A DNA stretch of 64,000 nucleotides, from NCBI RefSeq assembly GCF_017068395.1, contig NZ_CP070619.1:3348001-3412000 (forward strand), written 5' to 3'. This document shows, one piece after another, positions 40,414-49,063 of the stretch. Source of the DNA: Rhodococcus pseudokoreensis. GTDB taxonomy: Bacteria > Actinomycetota > Actinomycetes > Mycobacteriales > Mycobacteriaceae. The notes under the pieces were generated by a model. The model did not search any database and was not told the origin of the DNA. It saw nothing but the letters and a program-made list of their open reading frames with translations. Each line of letters begins with the position of its first letter. Position 1 is the first letter of the stretch. The position numbers were made by a program, and so were the translations under genes.

Positions 40414-40858
40414 CGCGACGCGCAATGGGACGCTGGCCCTTGACCAACTTCTTCTCGGCGATGTCCGCCGGGAACCAGCGGGCGTCGTCGACCTCGGGGA
40501 ACTGCTGAATCTTCCCCGACCGCGGCGGCCATTCCAGGTCGAACGTGTTGCTCTCGACGAAAGCGACGTCTTCGCTCACCTCTGCCGCGTAGACGGTGAT
40601 CACCTTGCGGGAGGGCTGCCGGAATTCGCCGAGCAACTCGTACTCTACTGCGGGCGGCGGTGCGCCGATCTCTTCCTCGTACTCCCGCAGCGCGGCCGCG
40701 TAGGGATCCTCGCCGTCGACGTATTCGCCCTTGGGGATCGACCACGCGGCCTCGTCCTTGCGCGCCCAGAACGGGCCACCCATGTGCACGATCCACAACT
40801 GGAGCACCCCCGCATCGTCGGTGCGATACAGGAGTACTCCAGCGCTGGTGACGGTCAT
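40382..40858 (-). CDS. NUDIX hydrolase
   Basis: A 158-residue NUDIX protein. The Nudix box reads GEYVDGEDPYAAALREYEEE followed by IGAP, matching Gx5Ex7REUxEExGU. The start MTVTSAGVLLYRTDDAG and MGGPFWARKDEAAWSIPKG resemble the DR1025/MutT-like subgroup found in many actinobacteria. The substrate, a nucleoside diphosphate linked to another moiety, cannot be set. It shares a hairpin terminator with xdh and lies 9 bp downstream of the NDH-2 gene. Confidence 0.9.
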   Translation of the reverse strand: MTVTSAGVLLYRTDDAGVLQLWIVHMGGPFWARKDEAAWSIPKGEYVDGEDPYAAALREYEEEIGAPPPAVEYELLGEFRQPSRKVITVYAAEVSEDVAFVESNTFDLEWPPRSGKIQQFPEVDDARWFPADIAEKKLVKGQRPIARRAREYLLTPRR

Positions 40859-40867
40859 GGGACCACG

Positions 40868-42172
40868 TTAGGCCGCGGCGTCCTCTCGCTGGTCGCTCAA
40901 CTCGATGGTTTCTATCTCCTGGGCGTAGTGGAAGTGCGGGCGGCGGTGTCCGAGGAACGAACCGCACCACGACATCACCGCGACGTACCGGTTGCGGAAT
41001 CCGACCAGGTAGACGAGGTGCACGGCGAGCCACAGGAACCAGGCGAGCACACCGGTCAGCTCGATCTTGCCGACGCGGGTGATGGCCCGGAACCGGTTGA
41101 TGATCGCCATGCTGCCCTTGTCGCGGTACGTGAACGGCGTGCCGAGGGCGCGTTTCCCGGTGATGATGGCCGCGACGTGGCGTCCGCCCTGCATCGCGAA
41201 CGGCGACTGCGCAGGCAGGTTGTTCAGCGACGCCATGTCGCCGATCGCGTAGACGTCGTCGTAGCGACCCACCGTGAGGTCCTCGTCGACGAGCAGACGG
41301 CCGCCGCGCCCGGTCTCGCAGCCCGTGCGGTCCGCGAGCACTGCCGCGAAGTCGTTGGCCTGGATGCCGGCCGACCAGATGATCGTGTCCGCCGTGAGGC
41401 GCTTCTCGAATCCGGTACTCGGCGACGACAGGGTGGCGCCGTGCTCGTCGATGTCGGTCACCATCGTGCCGAGCACCAACTCGACACCGGCCTTTTCGAG
41501 CGAATCCTGGGTGTATTTGCTGAGCTTGCCACCGAACACCGGGAGCGCCTCCCCCGCACCCTCGACGAGGGTGACGGTGACGTCTTCGGACGTGACGTCG
41601 CGGAGCGACTTCTCGAAGTAGCGGCCCGCCAGTTCCTTGATCTGGCCTGCGAGTTCGACACCGGTCGGGCCGGCACCGATCACGATGAAGTGCAGCAGGT
41701 CGCGGCGGCGCTCCGGGTCGGAGGTGGTGTGCGCCTCCTCGAAGCAGCGGACGATCTGCCTGCGCAGCCGGTCGGCGTCGGCGACGGTCTTGAGCGCGTA
41801 CGTGACCTCGGCGAACTCGTCGCGGCCGAAGTAGGCCTGCCGGGCGCCCGTGGCGGCGATCAGGCTGTCGTAGCCAATCGTGTGGCTCACGCCACCGGCC
41901 TCGTAGACGACCTCTTTCTTGTCCGGGTCGACGTCGACGACGCGGCCCAGGCGGACGTCGCCGCTGGGGTACTTGGCGAGGATCGCGCGGATGGACGGGG
42001 CGATCTCGCCGGGCGAGATGACACCGGTCGCGACCTGGTACAGAAGGGGTTGGAACAGATGCTCGGTGGTCTCGGAAATCAGCACGAACGGCGTGCCGGC
42101 CTTGCCGAGCTTCTTCGCCGCCGCGAGTGCGCCGAATCCCGATCCCACGATGACGACCTGTGTGCGATCCAC
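40868..42172 (-). CDS. ndh: type II NADH dehydrogenase (NDH-2)
   Basis: A 434-residue two-dinucleotide-binding flavoprotein. The FAD motif is VVIVGSGFGALAAAKKLGKA, the NADH motif is FIVIGAGPTGVELAGQIKEL, and the FAD-binding end motif is VYAIGDMASLNNLPAQSPFAMQ split at its usual point. The C-terminal region, with LAWFLWLAVHLVYLVGFRNR, is the membrane-anchoring part of mycobacterial-type NDH-2. It oxidises NADH and reduces menaquinone without pumping protons. It diverges from a LysR gene, with 155 bp between starts, and could be regulated by it. Confidence 0.93.
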   Translation of the reverse strand: MDRTQVVIVGSGFGALAAAKKLGKAGTPFVLISETTEHLFQPLLYQVATGVISPGEIAPSIRAILAKYPSGDVRLGRVVDVDPDKKEVVYEAGGVSHTIGYDSLIAATGARQAYFGRDEFAEVTYALKTVADADRLRRQIVRCFEEAHTTSDPERRRDLLHFIVIGAGPTGVELAGQIKELAGRYFEKSLRDVTSEDVTVTLVEGAGEALPVFGGKLSKYTQDSLEKAGVELVLGTMVTDIDEHGATLSSPSTGFEKRLTADTIIWSAGIQANDFAAVLADRTGCETGRGGRLLVDEDLTVGRYDDVYAIGDMASLNNLPAQSPFAMQGGRHVAAIITGKRALGTPFTYRDKGSMAIINRFRAITRVGKIELTGVLAWFLWLAVHLVYLVGFRNRYVAVMSWCGSFLGHRRPHFHYAQEIETIELSDQREDAAA

Positions 42173-42205
42173 CGAAAACCTCCTACTGCTTCAATGCGTC
42201 TACTT

Positions 42206-42298
42206 AGCTCCGCGTATGAGCTCCACATTAGGGATCGACCGGTGTCAATTACCAATAAGCTGGGGAAATCGAAATAGTGTTATCTCGATCGCTCATAA
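42206..42298. promoter_or_regulatory. LysR-type dyads in the ndh/LysR intergenic region
   Basis: TTAT-N11-ATAA at 42280-42298 fits the T-N11-A box of LysR regulators and lies 30 bp upstream of the LysR start, where autoregulation usually takes place. A second dyad AGCTC-N7-GAGCT is at 42206-42222, nearer ndh. Both are candidates by shape only. Confidence 0.4.
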
Positions 42299-42327
42299 GT
42301 CTTCCCCGAAGGACGTAACCTCAGGTC

Positions 42328-43227
42328 ATGGAGTTCCGACAGCTTCGCTATTTTCTCGCGGTCGGCGAGGAGGGCAGTTTCTCGCGCGCCGCGCAACGCT
42401 GCTTCATCTCGCAGTCTGCGATCAGCCATCAGATCGCCAAACTCGAAACCGAGTTGGGCACCACCCTGCTGGAGCGCTCGACGCGTGCCACCCGGCTCAC
42501 CGCGGCGGGCGAACGACTGATGCCCATCGCCGCCGAGATGATGGGGCTCGAGGCGCGCGCGCTGTCGGTGGGACTCGATCCGCGCAACCGTCTCCGGATC
42601 AGCGCGAGCATGAGCTTCGCGACCCAGAGCCTGGAGGCGATATCGCTTGTCCGCGAAGACTTCCCGCAGCTCGACATCGAATTCGTCATCAAGGATTTCA
42701 CCGACCGGATGACCGCGGTCGCGTCGGGCGACGCCGACCTCGCGCTCATCCGCGGCGGCGTCGACCGACCGGGCCTCGAAACCGTGGAATTCGGGCTCGA
42801 AGACCTGGTGATCGTGACGTCGAGCAAACACCCACTGGCCGGGGTCTCGACCGTCGACCTCAGCGAACTGGCGCCCTACCCCCTCCTGCTGCCACCCCGG
42901 AGCAGTCAGATCCTGATCCACAACGTGGTCGAGGACGCATTCCGGCAGGTCGGGCAGCGGGTGATGCTCGGGCCGTCGATCCCGAGCGACCACACGGCCA
43001 CCCTCGACGTCCTCACCACCCCGCGGTCGTGGACGGTGCTGTACGCCGACACCGCCGACGCGACGCCCCGACGGGGGTTGAGTTTCCTGCGCGAGGCGCA
43101 CGACCGACTGCGCATCCCGGTATGCGGGGTCGTCCGGAGCGGAACCGCGACGCGGCCCGAACTGACCCACCTGTTTCGTGCGCTCGCGCAGTCGATCGCC
43201 GGGACCGGCGGATCGGCCGAAATCTAG
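42328..43227 (+). CDS. LysR-family transcriptional regulator
   Basis: A 299-residue LysR protein opening MEFRQLRYFLAVGEEGSFSR with the recognition helix in CFISQSAISHQIAKLE, then a substrate-binding domain with TFDGDADLALIRGG-like features (ASGDADLALIRGGVD). It lies between the divergent ndh and a convergent alpha/beta hydrolase with which its stop overlaps by 4 bp. Short A-rich dyads in the ndh intergenic region are likely binding sites. The effector is unknown. Confidence 0.9.
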   Translation: MEFRQLRYFLAVGEEGSFSRAAQRCFISQSAISHQIAKLETELGTTLLERSTRATRLTAAGERLMPIAAEMMGLEARALSVGLDPRNRLRISASMSFATQSLEAISLVREDFPQLDIEFVIKDFTDRMTAVASGDADLALIRGGVDRPGLETVEFGLEDLVIVTSSKHPLAGVSTVDLSELAPYPLLLPPRSSQILIHNVVEDAFRQVGQRVMLGPSIPSDHTATLDVLTTPRSWTVLYADTADATPRRGLSFLREAHDRLRIPVCGVVRSGTATRPELTHLFRALAQSIAGTGGSAEI

Positions 43228-44168
43228 ACGTCGATCAGACCGTGCCTGTCGACCCACGGCAGCACGCGGTCGAGCATCGTGTCGGGAACTTCGAGCTGCG
43301 GAGTGTGCCCCACGTCCGAGAGAATCACGCTGTCCCACCGCGGATTCGCCGTCGCCACCTTGCGTGCCGCCGCGACCGGGACCAGCCGGTCGCGGTCGCC
43401 GTGGAGCAGCAGAACGGGCTGCGCGATCGACTGCATGACGTCGAGATACCGCCGCGGACGCGCCAGCACGCGCATCAGGGAGCGGCTGGCCTGAAGGAAT
43501 GCCGCGTCCTCGGACGGCAGTGCGCGGCGATAACCCACGAGCGCCGTTGCGGCGTCCAGGGAATCCTCCGACGCCCGGCTCGGATCGGCGAAGCACAGGT
43601 CGATCGTGCGCTCGACCAACTGCCGGTCCGTCATCTTCCGGCTCGAGTACTGCAGGAACCGCTCACCCACGAACGGGGTGAAGTACATCGCGAACTGTGC
43701 GGCGATCCGCGGGTCCGGGATCCGTTGCGCGACAGGCAGCGCGGGGTCGACCAGGATCAGGGCCGACACGGTCTCCGGGTGCGCCGCCGCCTCGAACAGC
43801 GAGATCATGCCGCCCATCGAGTTGCCCATGAGAATCACGGGACGACCGACGACCTCGCGCAGGAAGCGGTGCAGCACCGTCGCGTTGGCGCCGACCCCCG
43901 TCCGGCGTCGCCCGGACGGGCTGAGCCCGAACCCGGGGAGGTCGACGGTGAGCACTCGGGTGCGCTCCGCGAGCACCGGTGCGATCCGCACCCAGTTCAG
44001 GTGCGAGCCGCCGAGTCCGTGGACCATGACCACCGGCGGGAACCCGGTGTCCTCGCCGTATTCGACCCAGTGCACGGGACCGTCGAGGTCGACGATGCTG
44101 CCCGCGCCACCCCATCGCTGCGCGAACTCCTGCTGGGCAGGTTCGCCGACTCTGTTCGGATCCACCAT
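43224..44168 (-). CDS. alpha/beta hydrolase
   Basis: A 314-residue alpha/beta hydrolase. The oxyanion motif is VVMVHGLGGSHLNW, the nucleophile elbow GNSMGGMIS carries the catalytic Ser, the acid is in LLLHGDRDRLVP and the His in LSDVGHTPQLEVP. A helical cap lies between. No signal peptide is visible, so it acts in the cytoplasm. The ATG at 44168 matches the family start; the longer frame upstream is antisense to the next gene. The substrate is unknown. Tandem repeats lie in its upstream region. Confidence 0.88.
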   Translation of the reverse strand: MVDPNRVGEPAQQEFAQRWGGAGSIVDLDGPVHWVEYGEDTGFPPVVMVHGLGGSHLNWVRIAPVLAERTRVLTVDLPGFGLSPSGRRRTGVGANATVLHRFLREVVGRPVILMGNSMGGMISLFEAAAHPETVSALILVDPALPVAQRIPDPRIAAQFAMYFTPFVGERFLQYSSRKMTDRQLVERTIDLCFADPSRASEDSLDAATALVGYRRALPSEDAAFLQASRSLMRVLARPRRYLDVMQSIAQPVLLLHGDRDRLVPVAAARKVATANPRWDSVILSDVGHTPQLEVPDTMLDRVLPWVDRHGLIDV

Positions 44169-44189
44169 GCGTCCGTCCGTTCCGATTGG

Positions 44190-44228
44190 GCGTGCCGTCT
44201 GTCGGGCGTGCTGTCTGTTGGGCCTGCC
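44190..44228. repeat. 16-bp tandem repeat in the hydrolase/MocA divergent region
   Basis: GCGTGCCGTCTGTCGG is followed directly by GCGTGCTGTCTGTTGG (two changes) and a 7-base partial third unit GCCTGCC. It occupies the region 22 bp from the hydrolase start and about 70 bp from the transferase start. It may be a set of protein sites or simple slippage. No promoter hexamers are obvious within it. Confidence 0.7.
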
Positions 44229-44300
44229 GAGGCCACCGGCCAGTCTACGGAAGCATCGTCGTATGTTTGGACGCATGCAGCGCGGGACGGGGAGAGTTCG

Positions 44301-44894
44301 ATGACGATCGGGGGCGTGCTGCTCGCGGCCGGGGCCGGTTCGCGCATGGGCAAGCCGAAGGCACTCGTCATCGGCGCGGACGGGGAACCGTGGCTTGCGC
44401 GCGGGGTCCGGGTGCTGGCGGAGGCCGGATGCGAGCCCACCGTCGTGGTGCTCGGTGCCCGCGCCGACGAGGCCGAGCACCTGCTGCCCGACGGGGTCCC
44501 CGTCACCGTCGGGATCGCGGACGACTGGCAGTCGGGGCTGTCGGCTTCCCTGCGTCGCGGACTGGAGGTCGCGGCGACGTTCGACGACGTCGACGCCGTC
44601 GTCATCACCCTCGTCGATCTCCCCGACCTCGGCGCCGACGCCGTCCGGCGGGTGGCGGCTGTACCCGGCGACACCCCGGCCGGCGACGCCCGGTCGGCGC
44701 TGCGCCAGGCCCACTACGACGGACACCCGGGCCACCCGGTACTGATCGGCCGGGACCACTGGCTCCCGTTGCGACGCAGCCTCACCGGGGACTCCGGCGC
44801 ACGGAAGTACCTCGCCGCCCACGGCGCCGAGTCGGTCGACTGCTCCGATCTGGGATCGGGACGCGACGTCGATTCGCCGCGCGAACTCCGCTAG
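44301..44894 (+). CDS. NTP-transferase of the MocA/MobA type
   Basis: A 197-residue nucleotidyltransferase with the signature VLLAAGAGSRMGKPKAL and a later ITLVDLPDLGADAVRR metal-binding Asp region. It resembles MocA, the CTP:molybdopterin cytidylyltransferase that makes the MCD cofactor of xanthine-dehydrogenase-type enzymes, more than MobA. With a molybdenum hydroxylase encoded about 4 kb away, cofactor supply to that enzyme is a reasonable guess. It could also act on another sugar or cofactor nucleotide. The ATG at 44301 follows GGGGAG. Confidence 0.78.
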   Translation: MTIGGVLLAAGAGSRMGKPKALVIGADGEPWLARGVRVLAEAGCEPTVVVLGARADEAEHLLPDGVPVTVGIADDWQSGLSASLRRGLEVAATFDDVDAVVITLVDLPDLGADAVRRVAAVPGDTPAGDARSALRQAHYDGHPGHPVLIGRDHWLPLRRSLTGDSGARKYLAAHGAESVDCSDLGSGRDVDSPRELR

Positions 44895-44952
44895 CTGTAG
44901 CACCCTCGGACGGTGGGTATACGCCGCGCCGTGACGGGCAGACAATGGAGTC

Positions 44953-45381
44953 ATGTCACTGGAAACGAACAAGGAATTGATCCGGCGTTTCTACACCGAG
45001 ATCGACGCAGGCAATATCGACGTGCTGGACGAACTCGTCGACGAAAACTATCTCGACCATTCACCGGCGCCGTTTCCCGGCATCGAAGCACCGGGGCGTG
45101 AGGGACTGAAACGGGAGTTCCGGCTGTTCTGGGAGGCCACACCGGGCACTCACCGGATAGAAGATCAGGTTGCCGAGGGCGACAAAGTCGTCACCCGGTT
45201 GCTGTGCTCCGGCACGCACACGGGCGATCTTCCCGGAATTCCCGCGACGGGGAACCGCATGGAGATGACCGCCACTGTCATCCACCGCATCGAGAACGGT
45301 CGAATCGCGGAGAAGTGGTCGGACAAGGACGTCCTCACCATGCTCCAGCAATTGGGGGTGATCCCTGTCGCGGCGCGATAG
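44953..45381 (+). CDS. SnoaL-like polyketide-cyclase-fold protein
   Basis: A 142-residue NTF2-fold protein of the SnoaL/ester-cyclase family. LETNKELIRRFYTEIDAGNI opens it, YLDHSPAPFPGIEAPGREGL follows, and it ends ENGRIAEKWSDKDVLTMLQQ. Such proteins are often stand-alone and their substrates are rarely known. The ATG at 44953 lies 58 bp after the transferase gene on the same strand. It converges on the ABC permease gene with 12 bp between stops. Confidence 0.88.
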   Translation: MSLETNKELIRRFYTEIDAGNIDVLDELVDENYLDHSPAPFPGIEAPGREGLKREFRLFWEATPGTHRIEDQVAEGDKVVTRLLCSGTHTGDLPGIPATGNRMEMTATVIHRIENGRIAEKWSDKDVLTMLQQLGVIPVAAR

Positions 45382-45393
45382 ACCGACCCGCGC

Positions 45394-46212
45394 TCAGCGG
45401 CTGACGGCCTTCTTGTACCGCCGGATCGCGAACGGCACGAAGATCACCAGCAGCACCGCCGACCACAGGAGTGAGGCGATGATCGGGTGCTGCAACGGCC
45501 AGGCGTCGGGAACGGTCATGGCCGGGTTGGTGTTTCCGAACAGTTCCCGCACGGCCTGTGTCACCGCGGACACCGGGTTCCATTCGGCGATCACCTTGAG
45601 CGGACCGGGCAGGTTGGTGGTCTCGACGAACGTGTTCGCGATGAACGAGAGCGGGAAGATGACGATGAAACTGGCGTTGTTGAACACCTCCGGAGTGCGG
45701 ATCCAGAGTCCGACCACCGCCATCACCCAGGACAGGGCGTAGGCGAACAACAGCAGGAGCAGGTAGCCGAGGAGCGCTTCGCCGAGACTCGAGTGGATGC
45801 GCCACCCGATGATCAGACCGGTCAGCGACATCACGACGAGGCTGACGATGTTGATCAGGACGTCCGTGGACGTGCGGCCGAGGAGCACGGCGGACGGAGC
45901 CATCGGCAGCGACCGGAATCGGTCGATGATCCCCTTCTGCAGATCCTCGACCATCCCGAGGCCCGTCCAGGTGGCCCCGAAGATGACTGTCTGCGTGAAT
46001 ATTCCGGCGATGAGGAATTCGCGGTAGGACATTCCGGGAACCTGGATCGCGCTGCCGAAGACGTACGCGAACAGCAGCACGAACATGATCGGCGACAACG
46101 TGGTGAACACGATGAGGTCGGGGACGCGCTTGATCTTGATCATGTTGCGTTTGGCGATCGTGAGCCCGTCCGCGAGCGCGGTGTGCACGGACGCCGTCTG
46201 TGGGGCGCTCAT
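45394..46212 (-). CDS. ABC-2 type permease of a DrrAB-like exporter
   Basis: A 272-residue membrane protein with six hydrophobic helices, including LIVFTTLSPIMFVLLFAYVF and a C-terminal VFVPFAIRRYKKAVSR tail, and the ABC-2 loop GLGMVEDLQKGIIDRFRSLP followed by MAPSAVLLGR. This is the layout of DrrB-like permeases of daunorubicin-type and lipid exporters. Its start overlaps the ATPase stop by ATGA, so both are made together. The exported compound is not identifiable. Confidence 0.9.
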   Translation of the reverse strand: MSAPQTASVHTALADGLTIAKRNMIKIKRVPDLIVFTTLSPIMFVLLFAYVFGSAIQVPGMSYREFLIAGIFTQTVIFGATWTGLGMVEDLQKGIIDRFRSLPMAPSAVLLGRTSTDVLINIVSLVVMSLTGLIIGWRIHSSLGEALLGYLLLLLFAYALSWVMAVVGLWIRTPEVFNNASFIVIFPLSFIANTFVETTNLPGPLKVIAEWNPVSAVTQAVRELFGNTNPAMTVPDAWPLQHPIIASLLWSAVLLVIFVPFAIRRYKKAVSR

Positions 46213-47165
46213 GAGACTTGCTCCTCTTCGGCTTCGTGTCCGGTCAGGGTGAGGAAGACGTCGTCCAGGGTCGGTCTGCGCAGACCGACGTCGAACACTT
46301 TCACTCCCCTGTTCGAGAGTCGGCCCAGTGCCTCGACGAGGGCATCGGCGCCGCCGGACACCGGCACCGTCACCCGGCGGACGTTCTCTTCGACCAGGAT
46401 GTCGCCGGCGGCGAGGGGGGCCAGTTCTTCGCGCACCACGGAGAGGTCGACGCCCTCGCGGACGCTCAGCTCGATGCGTTCACCACCGACGCGGTCCTTC
46501 AGTTCGTCGGCGGTTCCGCGGGCGATGACGGAGCCGTGGTCGATCACCGCGATCTGGTCGGCGAGGCGCTCGGCTTCCTCCATGTACTGCGTCGTCAGCA
46601 GCAGGGTGGTGCCCCTGGCGACGAGGTTGTCGATGACGTCCCACAGTGCCAGCCGGGCGCGGGGGTCGAGTCCGGTGGTCGGTTCGTCCAGGAACAGCAC
46701 TTCCGGCTCGGCCACCAGCGCTCCGGCGAGGTCGAGACGCCGGCGCATGCCGCCCGAGTAGCCCTTGACGGGGCGATCGCCCGCCTCGACCAGGTCGAAC
46801 TGTTCGAGCAGTTCGCGGGCTCGCGCCTTACTGCGTTTGGCCCCGAGGTGGTAGAGCCGCCCGACCATGTCGAGGTTCTCGAAACCGGTGAGGTACTCGT
46901 CGACGGCCGCGTACTGCCCCGACGCGCCGATCCGGGACCGGAGCACCCGCGCGTCGTGGACGACGTCGAGACCGGCGACCTGCGCGCGGCCTGCGTCCGG
47001 GACGAGGAGGGTGGTGAAGACCCGCACCGCCGTGGTCTTGCCTGCGCCGTTCGGGCCGAGCAGGGCCATGACCGTTCCAGAGGGGACCGCGAGGTCGACC
47101 CCGTCCAGCGCTGTGACCTTGCCGTACTTCTTGACCAGACCCTCTGCCGTTATCGCATCGACCAT
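46209..47165 (-). CDS. ABC exporter ATPase, DrrA-like
   Basis: A 318-residue ABC ATPase. Walker A is MALLGPNGAGKTTAVRV, the signature is GYSGGMRRRLDLAGALV, Walker B is PEVLFLDEPTTGLDPRAR, and the switch His region reads LLTTQYMEEAERLADQIAV. The C-terminal extension after residue 220, ending TLDDVFLTLTGHEAEEE, is the CREEM-like regulatory tail of the DrrA group. The ATG at 47165 begins the conserved core; the frame runs further upstream but is not conserved. It diverges from the LuxR gene with 146 bp between starts. Confidence 0.92.
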   Translation of the reverse strand: MVDAITAEGLVKKYGKVTALDGVDLAVPSGTVMALLGPNGAGKTTAVRVFTTLLVPDAGRAQVAGLDVVHDARVLRSRIGASGQYAAVDEYLTGFENLDMVGRLYHLGAKRSKARARELLEQFDLVEAGDRPVKGYSGGMRRRLDLAGALVAEPEVLFLDEPTTGLDPRARLALWDVIDNLVARGTTLLLTTQYMEEAERLADQIAVIDHGSVIARGTADELKDRVGGERIELSVREGVDLSVVREELAPLAAGDILVEENVRRVTVPVSGGADALVEALGRLSNRGVKVFDVGLRRPTLDDVFLTLTGHEAEEEQVS

Positions 47166-47311
47166 CAGAAGTTCCCATCCGTTGGCGTGTCGACCCAGTG
47201 TGACTCGAGGCACCGACAGGTGCAGGGGAATATTCGCCGTTCCGGGCAGGCCCTGTGCGGCGGTAGGCTGAAATTCGAGCAGGTCAGCGCGCAGATCTTC
47301 GGCAGGAGACC

Positions 47312-48955
47312 ATGATGTCGGATGCGGCGTCGGAACTCCGGACGGGCCGTGCGGCCTTCGAGCGGGGAGACTGGCGCGACACGTACGCACGCCTGTCGAG
47401 CGCCGATCGGCAGGACCCGCTGCCCGGTGCCGACCTCGAACTGCTCGCCACCGCCGCCTACCTGCTCGGTGAGGACGACGCCAGCACCGAGTGGTGGGAG
47501 CGGGCGGTGCGCGAGTGGACCCGGACGGGTCGACCGGTGCGCTCGGCGCGGTGCGCGTTCTGGCTCTCGTTCGGCCTGCTCATGCGCGGCGAGCACGCCC
47601 GCGGCGGCGGTTGGCTGGGCAAGGCCCAGCGACTGCTCGACACCGCGGGTGTGGACTGCGCGGAGCGTGGCTACCTGCTGGTGCCGCAGGGGCTGCGCCG
47701 GATCGACGACGGCGACGGCACCGCGGCCCGGGACATCTTCCGCGCGATCACGGACGTCGGCATCCGGTTCGCCGACCCGGATCTGACGACGCTCGGGGTG
47801 CTGGGCACCGGTCATTCGCTCGTCCTGCTGGGGAATGTCGAGGAGGCGGTCTCCGCGTTCGACGAGGCGATGGTCGGGGTGACGTCCGACAATGTGTCCC
47901 CGGTGGTCGCGGGGATCGTGTACTGCGCCGTGATCGAGCAGTGCCAGAACATCTGCGACCTCCGGCGGTCGAGGGAATGGACTGTGGCGCTGGAGGAGTG
48001 GTGCTCTTCGCAACCCGGCCTCGTCCCCTACCGCGGCCAGTGCCTCGTCCACCGTGCCGAGATCCTGCAACTGCAGGGCGACTGGCCGACGGCGATGGAC
48101 TCGGCGCGGCGGGCGCACAAACGACTCGGCGCGCAACCCGCGGCCGGGTCCGCCGCCTACGTGATGGCCGACCTCCACCGCCTGCGCGGCGAGGTCGCGC
48201 AGGCCGAGAAGTTGTTCCTGGAGGCGAACCGCTTGGGCAGGCGTCCACAACCCGGACTCGCGCTGCTGCGGATGGCGCAGGGGCGGGTCGGCAGCGCGGC
48301 CGCGTCGATCCGCTGCGCGGTGGACGAAGCCACCGGCGCCGTGGAACGCGCCCGGCTGCTGCCCGCGTGCGTGGAGATCCTGCTCGTCGCCGGCGACGTC
48401 CCGGCGGCGCGGTCCGCTGCGGACGAACTCGACTCGACGGCAACCCGGTTCGCGATTCCCTATCTGTGCGCCCTGGCCGCGCAGGCTTCGGGATCGGTGC
48501 TGCACGCAGAGGGCCGGGGCAGCGACGCGCTGACCGTCCTGCGCGACGCGTGGCGGCGCTGGCAGGAGATCGGCGCGCCCTACGAGTGCGCGCGGGTCCG
48601 GGAGTCGGTCGCGCTGGTGTGCCGCGACCTCGGCGACGACGACACCGCGCAGATGGAGCACGACCTCGCGTCCGCCACGTACCGGCAACTGGGCGCGCTC
48701 CCCGACCTCGAGCGACTGCGGGTGGAATTCAGCCCCGACTCCGCGGACTCCACTCCGCTGACCCCGCGTGAAGTGTGCGTGCTGCGCCTCGTCGCGGCGG
48801 GCAAGAGCAACCGGGCGGTGGCGACGGAACTGTTCCTCAGCGAAAAGACGGTCGCACGCCACCTGAGCAACATCTTCGTCAAACTGGGGATCTCGTCGCG
48901 GTCGGCGGCCACCGCCTATGCCTACGAGCATCACCTCGTCGGCCCGTCTGCATGA
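47312..48955 (+). CDS. large LuxR-type regulator with TPR-like region
   Basis: A 547-residue protein. The C-terminal 65 residues form a LuxR helix-turn-helix (LTPREVCVLRLVAAGKSNRA to LSNIFVKLGISSRSAAT). The long N-terminal part is helical with repeated alanine-rich pairs that look like tetratricopeptide repeats; I see no P-loop, so it is not a full LAL/MalT type ATPase. It may sense a metabolite or peptide and control the divergent ABC exporter or the monooxygenase downstream. Two adjacent ATG codons (47312, 47315) follow AGGAG; the second has better spacing. Confidence 0.87.
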   Translation: MMSDAASELRTGRAAFERGDWRDTYARLSSADRQDPLPGADLELLATAAYLLGEDDASTEWWERAVREWTRTGRPVRSARCAFWLSFGLLMRGEHARGGGWLGKAQRLLDTAGVDCAERGYLLVPQGLRRIDDGDGTAARDIFRAITDVGIRFADPDLTTLGVLGTGHSLVLLGNVEEAVSAFDEAMVGVTSDNVSPVVAGIVYCAVIEQCQNICDLRRSREWTVALEEWCSSQPGLVPYRGQCLVHRAEILQLQGDWPTAMDSARRAHKRLGAQPAAGSAAYVMADLHRLRGEVAQAEKLFLEANRLGRRPQPGLALLRMAQGRVGSAAASIRCAVDEATGAVERARLLPACVEILLVAGDVPAARSAADELDSTATRFAIPYLCALAAQASGSVLHAEGRGSDALTVLRDAWRRWQEIGAPYECARVRESVALVCRDLGDDDTAQMEHDLASATYRQLGALPDLERLRVEFSPDSADSTPLTPREVCVLRLVAAGKSNRAVATELFLSEKTVARHLSNIFVKLGISSRSAATAYAYEHHLVGPSA

Positions 48956-49063
48956 AAGTACCCATACGGTCGTACGTATCTGCGCCTTTCTCCCGACGCG
49001 CCCGGATCGGTCCACTCATAGCGTTGAGGACAACCACCGAACGCCGAGGGAAGAAGGCACACC

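Noticed and set aside
41919..44894. A 991-residue open frame spanning the LysR gene, the antisense of the hydrolase and the MocA-like gene
   Set aside because: Only its last 197 residues (MocA-like) are coding. The remainder is out of frame or antisense to well-supported genes and is arginine/proline-rich, typical of high-GC shadow frames.
48963..48979. ATACG/CGTAT dyad after the LuxR gene as an operator
   Set aside because: Arms of five bases with a six-base gap are too short to separate from chance, and the gene relation is unclear.
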